Assembly: GCF_018139145.2 (NCBI RefSeq)
Contig: NC_059471.1
Coordinates: 205,115,494 to 205,179,493, forward strand
Length of the DNA stretch: 64,000 bases
Origin: Gymnogyps californianus
Taxonomy: Eukaryota; Chordata; Aves; Accipitriformes; Cathartidae
Reading direction: 5' to 3'
Of this stretch, positions 33,201-48,200 are shown in pieces. The notes under the pieces were generated by a model. That model was not told the DNA's origin, did not search any database, and saw only the letters and a list, made by a program, of their open reading frames with translations. The number at the start of each line of letters is the position of its first letter. The first letter of the stretch is position 1. Made by a program: the position numbers and the translations under genes.

Positions 33201-36200
33201 CCTGCCAGCAAACCTGCTTCAGCGTGGGCTCCTCTCTCCACGGGGCCACGGGTCCGCAGGTCCTGCCAGGAGCCTGCTCCAGCGCGGGCTTCCCACGGGG
33301 TCACAGCGTCCTTCGGGCATCCACCTGCTCTGATGTGGGGTCCTCCATGCGCTGCAGGTGGATATCTGCTCCACCATTAATCTCCATGGGCTGCAGGGGG
33401 ACAGCCTGCCTCACCATGGTCTTCCCCACGGGCTGCAGGGGAATCTCTCTGCTCCGGCGCCTGGAGCACCTCCTCCCCCTCCTTCTTCCCTGACCTTGGT
33501 GTCTGCGGAGTTGTTTCTCTCACATCTCACTCCGCTCTTTCTGGCTGCAACTGCAACTCCCCTGTAACTTCTTTTGCCTTTCTTAAATATGTTATCACAG
33601 AGGCGCTACCACCGTCGCTGATGGGCTCGGCCTTGGCCAGCGGCAGGTCCATCTTGGAACCTGCTAGCATTAACTTTATCGGACATAGGGGAAACTTCTA
33701 GCAGCTTCTCACAGAAGCCACCCCTGTAGCCCCCTCCCGCTACCAAAACTTTGCCACGCAAACCCAATACACAGGCTTTTACTGTGTTTGCAAAATGCGT
33801 CTGGTTTTAGAGTGTAGTCTCTTATTGCAGGTAGATATGAAATAATAATATTTAATATTTATAACACGGCATTGACATTTAAGTCAATGGAATAGTTAAG
33901 TGTTATGGAATAGCTAAAACGTGTAAATGGTAATGTAATTGGAATATACAGTGAACAGCACATCTTCAGCACTGGAAGTATAAGGCTGGGAAATAACACA
34001 CCTTTGCAGCAAAATAACAAAATTCATATTTTTCTTGGTAAATTTTTTTTGTATATTGATCTCACGTGCTACTTCTTGTAATAGTCATCATCATCATAAT
34101 GCTTAGAAATCTAGGTAATGAGTCAGGATATTATGTTGTGCTAGGTGCTCTACATTTATCAAAAGATGTTCCCTGCCCAAGTGCCTTATAAGCTGATGGT
34201 GAGTCAGCAAATGGACATAAGAAACACAAGTGAGCATGAAAAACACAAAGGCACAGTAAGATCATTATTGATGAGCAGGGAAAGGCAGTAGTCACAACAC
34301 ATCAAAACCAACCATGGTCAAGGGCTTTTACCCGAGCTTCACAGAAAAAAGAGTCTTTGTGGAACCCATTTAGTTCATTTTTTGATACTCACCAGGAAAA
34401 CATACAGTCTCCTGGTTTCAGTAGGTGCTTCTGGAAAAGCACTGCACATTATGAGGGTTTACAAGAAAACAACAGGAGCTGTTAACAAAACTACATCTGG
34501 CATCTACTGATCTGGATAGCTTATGGGGTTTGGGAGAATCATTAAGTTTAAAGCTTGTTACATCTCTAATAAATTACTATTGGGTAGATGCTGTCTTGAT
34601 TTGTCCAGGACTAGGAGTAAGAGAAAATGATGAAAATATACCACTGTTGAGAATTTTTTGTAAAAATGAGTATGTTGTGTATAGATTACCTGATTTTTGA
34701 GGCATAGAACTTAGATCTTGAAACATTTTGTTTGGAAAACATTATGGATGAGACATGGATGTTTCTTTGTCCTCTTAGGGAATATTTTCTAAGGCACAGC
34801 TGATAGTCATCATCCATGCCACCCAGTCATGCTGTCTATTTGGTGTTGGAAATAAATGGAAGTTACTGTTTAGAAAATGTCTGTTAACATCAACAAAACT
34901 ATTGCTCTGTGTACTGAGGTCATTTCAATGATGAAAAAATGTTACAGCTGAAGAGTTTGTAAAACTTGTTGGATATCAGTATCAAATATTTTATTTTATT
35001 CAGCTGATGAATATGCTGATTCTCAGTAGCTCTCTTTCACACATGAATAAGGAATAAGAATATATATGTAGGTATGCATGTATTTTTAACAGTTGCTAAA
35101 TGTACACAGGAAGGGAGGCTAAAAATGGTTCTTCCGTTACTGAGCCTTAAACTGAATGCTGCATGATTTTAGGACTTTTCCTTTGTGAACTTTTAAACAA
35201 CAGATGAGCTTTTTCAGATTGATGAATAGAAGCAGTTCATATAAAAATCTGACCTAAATATTTAATTCTAGCCTGATAACTTAGTTGCACTGTAGCAGTT
35301 TTGTTGATTTTTTTTTTTTTTTTTTTTTAATGCTTGTTTGGTAGTTGGTTAGCTGGGGGTTGTGATGATATATGACTAATGATCATTTGACATATGAGTA
35401 TACTTTTAGTTGTTTAATGTTATGAATAAATAAAATTTATATGTTGAGAAAAATTGTTGATGGACTCTGTCAGATTGTTGAGAGTCTTGTCAAAGTCTAA
35501 TAGAAATAGCCAGACTTGTACAGATTTGGCTTAATTGTTTTCGGTTTTACACCTGGCCCAAGCATCACTGAAGAGTACCTGAATGAGGATTGCAAGACCA
35601 GGTGTTACAATTCCTTCATTATTTAAGTTTTATAAAGGAATTCTCAAATGTTAAAGAGAGGTCTTGCACTCCAATATATGGTTGGATAGTTTGGATTTCC
35701 TGTGTTAGAGACCTTTCAGAACATCCAAAGGAAAAAAGTTGTTTGTGTTTGTTTGAAAAAGGGGGAGGGGGGGGAAGGTAAACAAAACTTGAAATAATAA
35801 AAAATGGCATTCATATGGCAGACACGTACTGGCTTAATCCAGCAGAGGGAGTAGCTGACCAACGTTGGGATAGGCTTTGGGAAATCTGTCCATAGGAAAA
35901 TTTGTGATGAAAACCATTTAACTGCCTGTATATTATTTAAAATTATATTATATGTCATGAATTACAATGCTAAGTGATGGTTTTATAATATTTTCTTAAT
36001 ATAGTCAACCATCAAGATATGCCTTGCAAATTACATTTTTGTTAAGAAGATTGAAGAGTTGCTAAGGTTGGAATCAGTGTGTTGATTAGCATTATAAATA
36101 TTCAAGATGTCTAAACTGAAGACAGTTGCCTTTCATTGTGACTGTGCATAAAGAAATATTTTTCTTTGCCTTTTCATATTGGTCTTAACTTAGAATCATA

Positions 36201-39200
36201 GAATGATAGAACGGTTTAGGTTGGAAGGAACCTTCAAAGACCATCTAGTCCAACCACCCTGCCGTGGGCAGGGACATCTTTCACTAGATCAGGTTGCTCA
36301 AAGTCCCATCCAGCCTGACTTTGAACACTTCCAATGATGGGGCATCCACAACTTCCGTTCAACAACCTTCAGCGAACCCTTCCAATTTACATTATTGTCT
36401 GATTCTGTTTCTACATAGCATTCTGATTAGCGTGTGGAAGGCCTCTCTAGCATGCAAAAGTTCCCAGGCTGCTCCCTCTACCAGCCTGCCCTGCTCTCTG
36501 CTGCTACAGAGTGAGGGCCCACTTGACAGGGTGCCTTTTTTGGCCTCTCTGTTGTGCATGGCTTTTGCTCTGTATCCATAGCATGGTTTTGGTTTAGAGC
36601 CTTCCTCTTTTCCCTTGTCCTTCCACCATGCTTCCTGAAAAGGATTCAAGCACATGCTCCACATTAACTTAATAATAGCAAGAGGCCATGTCTTGAAAGG
36701 AAAGTAGTATTGCATCATTTGAGTTTGTATGGTGAGTAAACCGTTATATTATTGTGCTGTCTTGATCCATCACACATGTAGCAGCTGCTTCAGATATTTC
36801 CTGGTTTTAAAATTTAGTTTTATATTTATATAGACCACTTGTATTAGAGTAATTACAAGTCAGAATCAATATGTATGTTAGAAAATGAAGAAAGTATTTC
36901 TACCCACTGAGTGCACAGGTGAAAGGCCATGGTTTGGGAAAATTAAACATACGTGGATGGTGAGATTCCATAGTCAGAATTTTGGTGATAAGCTTATAGG
37001 GGCCAGAGCAGACTCTGAATGGCAAAATTTACATGTGTACCATCCAACTGCACCATGGAGAGTGGTGGTAGTGAAAAGTGGGCAGAGACAAAGAAAAACA
37101 GTTCTCTAAGTGTCAGGCCTGGAAGAAAATCTAAAAACTCAGATGTTGGTTTTGTGATAACTAATAAAAGCTAGTTTCTTTATAACAGACAGAGGGAAAT
37201 ATAAACAAGAGAGTGTGTCCCAGGACAGCATCTTTTGCATTAATGTAGATTAATGTCTAGTTAAAGATACACGGTTATGTTTTGAAATTTTTACCAGGCA
37301 CAAAAACTTCTAGTTTATAGCTTCTGTTAAATATTCACTTAAATAACTGTAGTTTGCCCATATACTTTTAAAAATCAATATACTTTGGACATTCTTACTG
37401 TATGTGAACTCACAATCTGAAAATAAATGATCTATGTCTTTTAGCTGAAGACAGCTAAAGGGCAAATGAGAAAAATGGTTCATCAGTTATTGTGCATTAT
37501 TACTAAAAGGTAATGCAAAGTAGTGTGATAACACAATCCTGAAAAGCAAATCTTTTTTTGAACTGCATTTTGTTTTCAATACTGGTTACAAGATCAATTT
37601 CTGGCCACGCTTCCCATTCAACATACTCTTTACTACACAGGATTAATCTTGTTTTAAATTCTGGTTTTCATTAAGTAAATAAAATTATCCAATCTTCTAT
37701 ATATTCTTTCTTTAATGCACATTAAAAGCAATTAAATTCTTAGTAGGAATTGTTAAAGAAATACCACATATTTTATTACTATCCTAAACCCAGTGCTTTG
37801 AAGTGTAGCAGTTGAAATATGGTGATACATGCAATATTACCTTTAAAAATTGAATGAAAGGGAAGGTAAGTGATAAAAAGAAATGCTTCTATTTTACAAT
37901 ATTTTAAAAGATGCTGGTAAACTTGTGTTTATTTTAACAGTTTCATATCTAGATGCTACTTTGCTGTTAACACAAAGGCATTAATTTGAAGTTTCTTTTT
38001 GCAGGTGCTGCTTTGTGGTGTAATTGTTATGCGTCCAGAAGATCCACTTACATTTTTAGAAGAAAAGCTCAGAGAAATAATGGAAAAGGGATTAGATGAT
38101 GTCTTATGGTACATACTAAATGATTGTGTGTGTGCTATGTGGTTTATAATATTGAACTCGGACTTTCAAAACATGCTAATGGCACAGCATCTACTGTGTA
38201 GACTGCAAGTTAAATGTTAATATTGCTTTTTTTGCAAATACTAATGACATATGATATTGCAAATACAGTAAGACAATATCTTCTAAAAACGTAGAAAATA
38301 TTTTTCTTTTGATATCTATGGGGTTTTTTGTCTACACAATATCTAATGAGTATAACCTCTACTTAATGCTCTTCTTTGCTTAGTTAATATATTAAACCCT
38401 TACTTTTGTGGTAATCAAAACTGAAGTAGTGTTACTGGTTATAACTTCATTGCTGTCCATGGTATATTTACCTATATGAACCAGGGATGTGGCCTTCAAG
38501 CACTGAATCATTAATTGTAGTATTTCTCATTTTTTCTCTTCTCTGTGTGTTCTTTCACCCTTTTAAGTGAAGTCATCATGGCATGAAATAAAAAAGACTA
38601 AGGATTTAGTTCTGTTTACAGTGGAATCTTAGAAAATACTGTGATTGACTTAAATGGGAGCAGGCTTTGGTCTCTAAAATATGTGCAACTTCTATAGGCT
38701 AAAAATGCCATCTGAATTTTTAAAAGTATGTTTCACAGCAAGTGCTTTTTCTCAGACATGTTAGTGCTTTTTGCCCACTGTTAGAAAAAAAGCCCTTGGT
38801 TAATTTATAGTTAGTCTGTACCTGACAAAAGAGAGAAGATGTTTATGTATATTCTTAGCTTACTATGCAGAAAACAAGACACAAAGTGTTGCATTAGTTT
38901 TGAATATTGTGAGATAATTTGTTCTTACCTTTTTTTGAAGCATGTTCATTACTGTTGGTGCAGCTCCTGTGAAAGTTACTTCCCCTCCTGCTTTAACTTG
39001 CACATCCAATTAAGTAATTTCATGGTTCAGGTGTGTTTCAAGAAAAGTTGTGTTTTGTAAATATGCCATCTTTGAGGTTTATAAATTCTGGTCCATTGAA
39101 GGTTTTGAATATCAGAAAAAAAACTTCAGTTGGTGCAGAGGGAAGAGCAATAAGCTATACTGGTATTTGTATTGACATGAATCACTAAGAAGATGGAGTA

Positions 39201-42200
39201 CCCTCTTCTTTTACGTGCTGGACTTAATCCAAGAATGCAGTTTCATTTGTAGGTGTCACAGCTGTGCAATAATCAAGCCTGATGTTTTAGGATATCATCA
39301 GGATTAAGCTGCAAGAAAACTTTAAATATTGAGAAGAACTACTGGGACTGTAGTGTAAGCAAATAAGAAGATAAGAAAAAAGGTGAACAAAATTTCAGAA
39401 CAATAGGGATGCCTGGAGGCAAAAGCTCTGCTGGGGAGTGAAAGAGCTTTGTACGGGAAGGAGATGGAAAGTGTTAATTCAATATGAGTTAAATTCTGTG
39501 TTACATGTAAAGTCTATACAATGTAATTTCTTAGAGTTCAGGTTAAGTAGGTGTGCTGTCACTGATTTAGTAAGGGACTGTTCTGTTGAGATACTGAGTT
39601 CTGTAAAATGCCTCATTGTCAGAAAATTGCAGTGTTCATCATACCCCAAAAGACGCTGCTGATCTATTTAGACGGGAGCTAGAAAAACTTAGAGAATGAG
39701 AATTGGAAAAAAGAGGGAAGGCAATATAGTGGACAAAGTCGTGGTTAATGCTAGGAAAACAGGCATCTTTTGCAATGTGAAGAAGCTGTGATTTCAAAGG
39801 GCTAGCCAGGGAGGTACTTGCCTCGCTTTTATATTCTGTGCAATTGTCACTTCTGGTTGAAGTTTTCGGTAGGAGGTGGATAATAAATCCTTAATTGTTG
39901 GGCCTACTCAAACAGAGATCTCAGGAGTTGTCTGGACCCCCAGCCACTCTGCATGCACTCATAGACTGACTTAAGTACATTGTGGTAGCAGGTAAAATCA
40001 TTACAGTGGGTGATGCAGATTTGTGCCCTTATTGTGCCCTTTCCCTGGGGTTCTCCATGGGGCAACACAGTTCCTCATATCACAAGGTGCACCAACAGCC
40101 TGAACCATAATGACGAGGTTTTATGGTTTACTTTACATTATTTATGATGTCTTTCCTAGAAGTTGAAAACTGACTTGATTTCTCTTTTAATTTTGGCCCT
40201 CTGGTAAATACTTTTTATTTCCGTATTTTTCATGGAATTATAATGCAGCATAGTCTTTTTTGATTTATTTGGCTCTTGCAGTGTGTCGTCTTTTTTTTTT
40301 TTTTTTTTTTAATGAAAACAAAACAGTTTACCTACCTAGACATGTCATGGCCTATCTGCAACAGCAGGAAACATTGCACCAACTACTGAAAATTTGAAAT
40401 GGCTGTTCAGTCAATATTAAGATGAGAAACAAAATAGTATAATCTGATAGGGATGTCCAAGATAGATATTACATGGAATGTATTAAGCTCTGATGTACAC
40501 AGTATTTCAACATAGCTCTAAGAGTAGCAATGAAACATGATAATTTGTTTTCAAATTTTGTAAACACATTTAAAAAATGGCTGCTATAGGTATTTGTAAT
40601 GAAAGTGATATAGGTCTTAATCTTTTAATAATAACATTATACCATAACATGTAACAGTAATCTATTAGGTACAGAGAAAAGATGTATTTTCTTTTGGAGA
40701 TACTATAATATGGTTAATATAATTTACTTCTCTTTTAAAGGTATATGTGTATTGATCTGTCTTTACACCCAAAATTAAAGAGGATTTCAGAAACTTACCT
40801 GAACACTGTTTTTGGACTAGATGGTGAACAACTGGTAAAAATCATTGAACATTTGCATTAACTCTATGCTGTGAAGAAATCTTCTAATACGGAATACTCA
40901 TATTCTGTTTTTAAGTTTTCTCATGTTACTCCTCTATAGCTAATGCGAGGAATATGATACTTTGCGTTTCTTTCTATTGATACTGATTTGTATCCAAAAA
41001 CTAATGTCGTCAGAGGTGAGCATAGCATCTAGGCGTATGGTAGGGAAGAAGTAGTTCCTGTTTCATATTTGGTCATAACTTAAAAGAGAGTTCCACATAA
41101 ATATGAATCTAGTTTCAATAGCATGGTTTTTCTATGCATTATTTAGTTTTACTTAGGCTGATCCCTAAAATTACACTTGAACTGATGAATCTTGGAAAGT
41201 GCTATCAACGCTAACAATTAACAGTTATATAAGCAATAAGGAGGTAAACATTTTGGTTTTACTGATCCAAAAAAGTCATCTGTAGAGAAGAAAAACTGTT
41301 ATTTTAAAACATTCAGAGAAGTAGAAAGTTGCTATATGACCATGCAAGGAAGCAGTCTAAGCAATTTAGTCAGTAAGTTGACACGCAGTGTGACCAGATT
41401 TTTCTCTTAGTTACCTCTGTATAACTGTACTCAGTTTTGTCTTCTCTTAGTACATCTGTACTGTGAGTTTACTGCAATTTCATTTCAGCTGTTTCCTCTT
41501 TTACCAACCACTCAAATATTATATTAATCAGTCTAAAAGTGGAATGGTTGATTTATACAGTATATGTATAAATATAGAAAAGTGTTGCAGTCAAATCCTC
41601 TCATAAATTTTCCTAGGAGTAAGAACAATAAATGAGATAAACCCCAGTATTTTCTGAGGCCAAATTGCTATTTGCACATTCAAAGGACCATATTTTCTTT
41701 TACAGCGATATTCTTAGCCCGTAGTCTTACACAGTTTTGGTTTTGTAGAAGTTCAAACAGGTTTATTAAAATACCTATGAGTTAGAATCATGTGGTAAAT
41801 GGTTTACATAGCAATGAGTCATGAAAAGATTTTTGCAAAGAGTAACTAAACTATTTGTTTAATATGCTAAATTGCTGGATACAGCTGATCAATAAAAGAG
41901 TGGATATGAGGGATGAAAGACTGAACTTCAGTTATTGAACCTTCCCTCAAGCACACATATTAGTTCTTTCGTATGCTAATTTAGCATTTCCTTTAACTTC
42001 TGTGTGTAAAAACAGAAGTGTAATTTGGTAGCAAAGTACTTCTAACTATACACAAAATTGTACTTGAACATTCGTCTCTTTAAAATAGGTACTTTAATTT
42101 GCACCAATCAACATGGAAAATACAAGATTTCTTATTTTTGTCTGATTTTTAAATATTCATAATACAGCACTGTTTTGTGTACTAATGTCATAAATGGTTT

Positions 42201-45200
42201 GTTTAGATGACTGAAGAATTATGTGCCAAAGCATGGGACTTTTACAGCAGAAACTTAATGAAGCTGTATTTTGGGTAAGTATATGCATTTTACATATACT
42301 CCAGTGACATCTCAGGAAAAATCTTTTACCAAAGCAATATTTATGTAGTTCCTTTGGAGGGGGGGGAAGTTTTCATTTTAAAAGAACAACATGAAGAGAG
42401 ATTAGAAACTTAGATTTGGCTTTATTTTTCTTCAGCAATGGTATTCTGTGTTAAAACTAGTCAGTTCTGAGTCTCTGCCTCTTCCAGACCTGAACAAAGT
42501 CCTGTGACATTTCTGTACTTTAATCAGCTCTGTTTGCCAGGAATATGGTAGTATACCCAGAAACAGAAGGATGATTTGCATTTGGGTCTGAAAGTAAAAG
42601 ATCTGCATTCTCTTCTGCTCTTTCTTCAGTTTCCTATATGCTTGGGATTAGGTAACTCATACTTTATGTAATCCAACTCTTCCTTTTAAAAATGGGCATA
42701 ATAAGTAGATATGTTTTAAAATATGATAATCACAATAAACAAACATTCACTAATTTCTTTCTTGTAAGCGTGTGTATCAAAATTTAATGATCCTCCATAT
42801 AGAGTAGATAAGTTTGGGCTATTTTGTTTTGAAAAGCATAAAATGCTAATTATATAGGAGGTACAACTCTGTTAGGACCACTGGTGTAAATCCTTACTAA
42901 GAATCACAGAATTGGTAGGAAGGTGAAGATTTTCAAGCTACACTGTGGTTAGCCTTGGTGAACATTTGTCTAGGCTGTTTTTAGTCATCTTGAAAATCAC
43001 AGGTGTTGGAGACATGACAATCTCTGCAGGCAGTTTATTCCAGTACTTCATAATCCTCTCTACAAGAAATATTTTCCTAATACCTGGGTCTTCCTTGCTA
43101 CAAAAGAAACCTGTTCTTTTTTTCTGTTTGTCTTCTATACCAGGGACATGAAATGTTATTCCTTTTTCCTTTACATCAGCATTTTGAAGATTGTCTGAGC
43201 TAACAGTTTTGTTTAATTATAACAGAAGTTGAACTGGAACAGTAGAATGTTCCATTTATAATTGCTCCCAACTATATGAAATGATTTTTTTTTTTTAATT
43301 TGAAATGAGAGAGATTTTGGCAAATGAAAGTAGTCACGTAAAGTCTAATTTATTCAGTAGTCTTTTCAGCAAATCAGATATGGAGACATAGTGTTATTTT
43401 AATGTATCAGCGACATATGATTCATTTGAAATACATTTTTTATTCTGAATCTAATTATTTCTTATTACTTAGCTCAGAAGAGAAATGGGATTTTTACCAA
43501 AGGTTAAAATAGTTAAGATATCAATTTAAGTCATATTCTGTTATATTAATTTTTATTTGTATTGCCAAAAAAATGCAAATAGCACTTAAGTAAATGCATG
43601 CATCTAGCACTTTAAAATTATTTTGTATAAACACTCAAATGTCCTCCCATAAATACAGATCTGTACATTAAAGTACAGCTGACAGCAGCAGGAGTATATG
43701 ATGGTGGAAGCAAGCAAGTTTTTATTGCTCAATACTGTAGAATATTAAAACCAAATACAAATTTTATTAAAATGAGTGAATGAATTACTACTGAAAAATA
43801 TTATCAATGCATATTTTATTTCAATGATAAATAACAAACATCAGTTCTACTCTGAAGTTTATATTGTTGAGCTCGACTGCTTTGTATTTTACAGCAAATT
43901 GCAGAGTTTTATAGATTGTACTTCATTTAGGTTGGGAGCTATTTTAAATGACTCATTCTGTTTTAAAATTCAGAGGATGGATAAAATATACTCTGCTGAG
44001 AAAGAACAAAAGACAAAAGGCAAAGCAGAAGATCGCTCTAGCAGTAGTCCATTATAACATCCAAATATTAAGAGTAATTATACAGAAGTGGAGCATGTGG
44101 GTGCAGATTCACAAGGAAAAAATGACATGTAAGTCTATATAGTCTATGCTTTGCATAAGACAAAAAATACATGTTATATAAAAGAAAATTATGCTGTATA
44201 AATTAAATATGCTTGGTCCAACAATTTATCTATCTATCTAGCTATCTCTTTGCAGGATGCCATTCATTGGTTGACCTGTGGCAACTTGATGCCATGAATG
44301 CTGTGAGAGACAGTTCCCTGTATTCTTTGCTAGGACGGATGGTGCTGGTACTCTTCTCTAAAGACTGAGCAGTGATGCTGATGCAAAGCAGGCTTGGGAG
44401 GTGTTAGGGAAATGGAGTGTATGTCAGAAGTACAGGGTGGAGTGAGTCGGGATGCTTTTCTGGGAGGTGGAGTACAGTGACAGGGATAAAACAGGAGGCA
44501 TCACAGAGCTGGAGTCTTGGCTTCAGTTAGAGGGAATGCATGATGAGAGGCGGGGAAGGAGTGAAGATCAAAATAAAATAGAAAAAGTCAGAAGACAGAA
44601 AAAATAAATGCTTTGTTCATTCTGCCTGAGACTTTGTGTTCCACAGATCCTGCAGGTATGGGTTTTTTTTAATGTCTCCACACAGCAGCAGCTGTGAACA
44701 TTGACTCTGTTAACCTGAGTCCACCCAGACAGAAGTTTCATAAACGTAAAGAATGGGCCAAAAGCACTACCTATAGCTTTGAGTTTGAGCTCAGGCAGTT
44801 ATGTAGGACTCAAACATTGCTCTTACAGAGCCAGAGGCCCAAGCTGTTGTCTCACTCCCTTAGGCAGTTTTCAGAGACTATTCTTCTTTATTACTTAGTT
44901 TTATATTCTCTTCTAAATATTACTTTCAGCCAAGGCACCTTTTGTTAATTTTAAATTCACAGAAGCAGAGGAGACGACATCTAGAGGGCATAGTTATACA
45001 ATATATTTCCTTCTATGACAAAGCTGACATATGGAGAAATGCCATTCAATCATTCTTGGCTGTGTGACTCTGTTCATTGACTCTTGACTAGTACCAGTAT
45101 AACTGTTTGTGGGATTGCACTGTAAACAAGGTTGCTGGAATGACAGAGAATTGGGGGGGGAGGGGAAAGTGGGTCTTTTTTTCTTTCTTAAATAAAATTT

Positions 45201-48200
45201 GATCACTTTAGGGATCTGCTTATAGTAGAACTCTACTGTACTATGAACACAACCCACGAAGGAGTGATCTGTGGAAAAAGTTCAAGAGTGAACAGTGTGT
45301 GTGAGACAGAATTGAAGGGGCAGGTCAGTGGGCTGTTAGATCCTGATTGATGAAAGTCAGAGCAAATTAATGTAGATGCAGTTTGGACTTCCCTTGCAAT
45401 GCTGAGAGTTTTTGCCTTCCTCCCTTGGGCAATGAAAACTTGATATTATTTTGTAGGCATTTGCTTTGCAAATATTTCCAGTTTCTGTACCTTACTGGTT
45501 GTATAGCCTAAAAAGTTATTAAAGTTTGTAATTAAAGTGTAAAGTGTACACTTACTAAAGTGTATAATTAAGTAATATACAATATGTTCCCTAGAACACA
45601 CAGTGAGCATGACTCAGGTAACAGAAAACAGACTTAGGTTTATACTGTCAACATTGCATCTCTTGCCAGATTTGAGACACACTGATTTTGTTTTTCACAA
45701 AGAATGGATCTTAAATGTACCTTTATAATAATTTATTTCAGTTGAATTTCTAGACACCTTTTTGTTAAAAAAATTAGATAAGTGATTCTATAGTGTGTAT
45801 TTAATATATCAAAATTTACATTTTACTCCTTTTGATAGTGAAGACCGCATGTCACACTAATCAAGCTTAGTCCTTGTCCATGAGATAAGATTATATAGGG
45901 CTAAGCTACTTAAACAGCTGTATGTTCTTGAAAGTATCAGGTAAGAAGGGTCTCTCAGCTCCCTTTGTAGCTTATTGCAGTTTTTTTTACAGTTAACTGA
46001 CAAAAAAAAATTTGAATGATGACGTAAGTTTTTGCAGAAAATTGCACTTATTTCCTCTTGGTTTTATTTCAGTGACTGTGAAGAGCATTTTATTTCGATT
46101 GCATTTGTAACACCCTTTACATATAGAAGGACAGTTATAGTATTCCCCATACTTTTTTTTGTGCTGGACTAAACAAAATTCAATTCCTGCCAAACTTGTC
46201 TTAAACGTAATGTTTTTAAATGTTTACATTAATTCATAATGAACACGTGATCTTTCATAAGCTGCTTTACTGTTCTTTGTACATTTAACACTGGTGTAAC
46301 ACTTAGCACTTGACTTTACTAAATTTATTCTTACGACTTTTGACTTCTATGCTATCTGAAACATTATTAAAGTTTTGTTATTGTATTTCGTTTCACAGAG
46401 GTCTGTGTACATCTTGCACCTCTAAGCTCTGTGAAATTATTGGGTAATTTGGTAGATCAAACTGTAGATCAGTAATGTCTTATACACATAAATTGGAAAT
46501 ACGTCATGTTTATGCCATGCCTGGTAACTTGAAATCCTATTGCAACGGTCTTAATTATATCTATTGTAAAAAGTTGTTATTTATTTCCTTAGAGAAGCTG
46601 AATTGAATAGCTATTTTATTGAAAAGTAATTTGATAGACAGTCATTCATCTAAAGCATTTAAATGACATACTTATTCTTACTTATGGTCCTCAAATTGGT
46701 TATAATTATGTATATTTTCAGTGGCAGTGAAACGACTGCAACAGATCTTTAACAAAATATATTTAAATGCTGTTGTGAAAGCTTGGCATGCAGAGGCCCA
46801 CAGTTCTTCAAAAACAAAAGCATATTTTGAAGTATGCAGTGTAATACTTTAAATATAGTAAGCTCAACGATTAAAGATTAACTCCATTAATTCCAACTGT
46901 TATGGAAAAACAGCTCTATCAATATTAAATGAAGCATTTTAGTGTACTACTACTAATACTACTATTTAGTACTTACAGTGTTACGGGAAGCAGATCATTA
47001 CCTCTATATTCTATAAGTAAAAGTTTGGTCATATCTTAAGCAGTGAAAGGGGTTGAGTGTTGTTGTCTATTATCAGTGATCTAGCTGGCTTGGATCAGGT
47101 GGCTGATGTCTTAGGGGTAGTATTACCAGTTGAGATGATGATCAGTAAAGATGATGCCTCTGGATCCCTGCCACCAGAATCCAAGAGGTGTAGATTCCTG
47201 CAGAGTGAGGAGAAGCCTCAGTAACCTCATGTCCTCCCCAAAACTTGGGGTAACCAAAACTGTGATCACCTGAGAGTAGGCAGCACATGGACAGCCCCAT
47301 ATGCCCCACTGCCAGCAGCCGTATCTGGTCTCACTGTGAAAAACAGGGCTCTTCTCATTTCTGGGAAGGTTTCTCCTGCTAAGGAAGAGAATGCCATAGC
47401 TTGGTGGGATGCTCGGCAGACACCATGTGGGGAAGGGGAGAGATGGGAGCTGTTAAGATCCAGCCGCTGCTAATAGCATGGGGGTTCCAAATATCACACT
47501 CACACAGATAAAGCTCTCCCACTGGCTCCTTTTCCTTCCCCTGCTGTAGGATGGTCAGAATGGAAACCAGCTGTGGACAATTTATCAATTGCTGGCTGCC
47601 AGACACCAGTTGTCAAATCCTTCCTGGAGTAAACCTGTCATTAGTCCTGCTTCTTCCCTGTTCTCTCAAACTAGTTGGTAGACTCTCACTTTTATTTTTG
47701 TTTCTTCTCCCTCCCGTACATTTTCTTTCTCCTCTTTTCTTGCTGGTATCTTAAAATACTTAAAATGTTAGTCTGACTAGATTGAGTGCACAAAAGATGT
47801 CCTGTTTCTGGAGTGTATTGGCATTCTTAGGGAATAATACTCTTAAATTCTTTCCAATCTTAATAGCAGTAGCAAGGATTGGTTTGACTTCCATAATTAG
47901 ATTAGAATGCATATAACAGAAAGCATATAACTGAGTCATTTTTTAATTGTGTACTTTTGTATTGTGTGCACTTTTGTAAGCATTTTGGGTGCAACTAAGT
48001 CACCTAAACATAGGTTTCTGATATAATTCAGCATGGGCTGGGATATCTCAGGCAAGGCTAGACCAGACAGGCCTCCAGCTTAAAGCTCAAGAAGTCCAAG
48101 AATCCTCTGCCAGTCCTGTGTCATATCTGCCAGTCTTTTGTGGATATCTTGGATAATCCAGGGCATCCAAGATGACATTGATTGATTTTAAAATGCAAAA

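Larger units (their letters stand above)
30262..38004 (+). other. FBXL13: FBXL13 intron 1
   Basis: 7.7-kb intron starting in CpG-rich DNA. It contains a large antisense solo LTR (32613-33771), a T run near 35310 and a CR1 tail (36192-36383). No coding exon seen. Confidence 0.85.
38109..43973 (+). other. FBXL13: FBXL13 introns 2-4 (38109-40740, 40835-42206, 42275-43973)
   Basis: AT-rich introns. The first has a 20-nt T run near 40292; the third holds a diverged CR1 fragment at about 42900-43150. Nothing else is supported. Confidence 0.8.

Noticed and set aside
32926..33567. Several open frames of 63-144 codons on both strands
   Set aside because: They follow the degenerate minisatellite within the solo LTR and resemble no protein.
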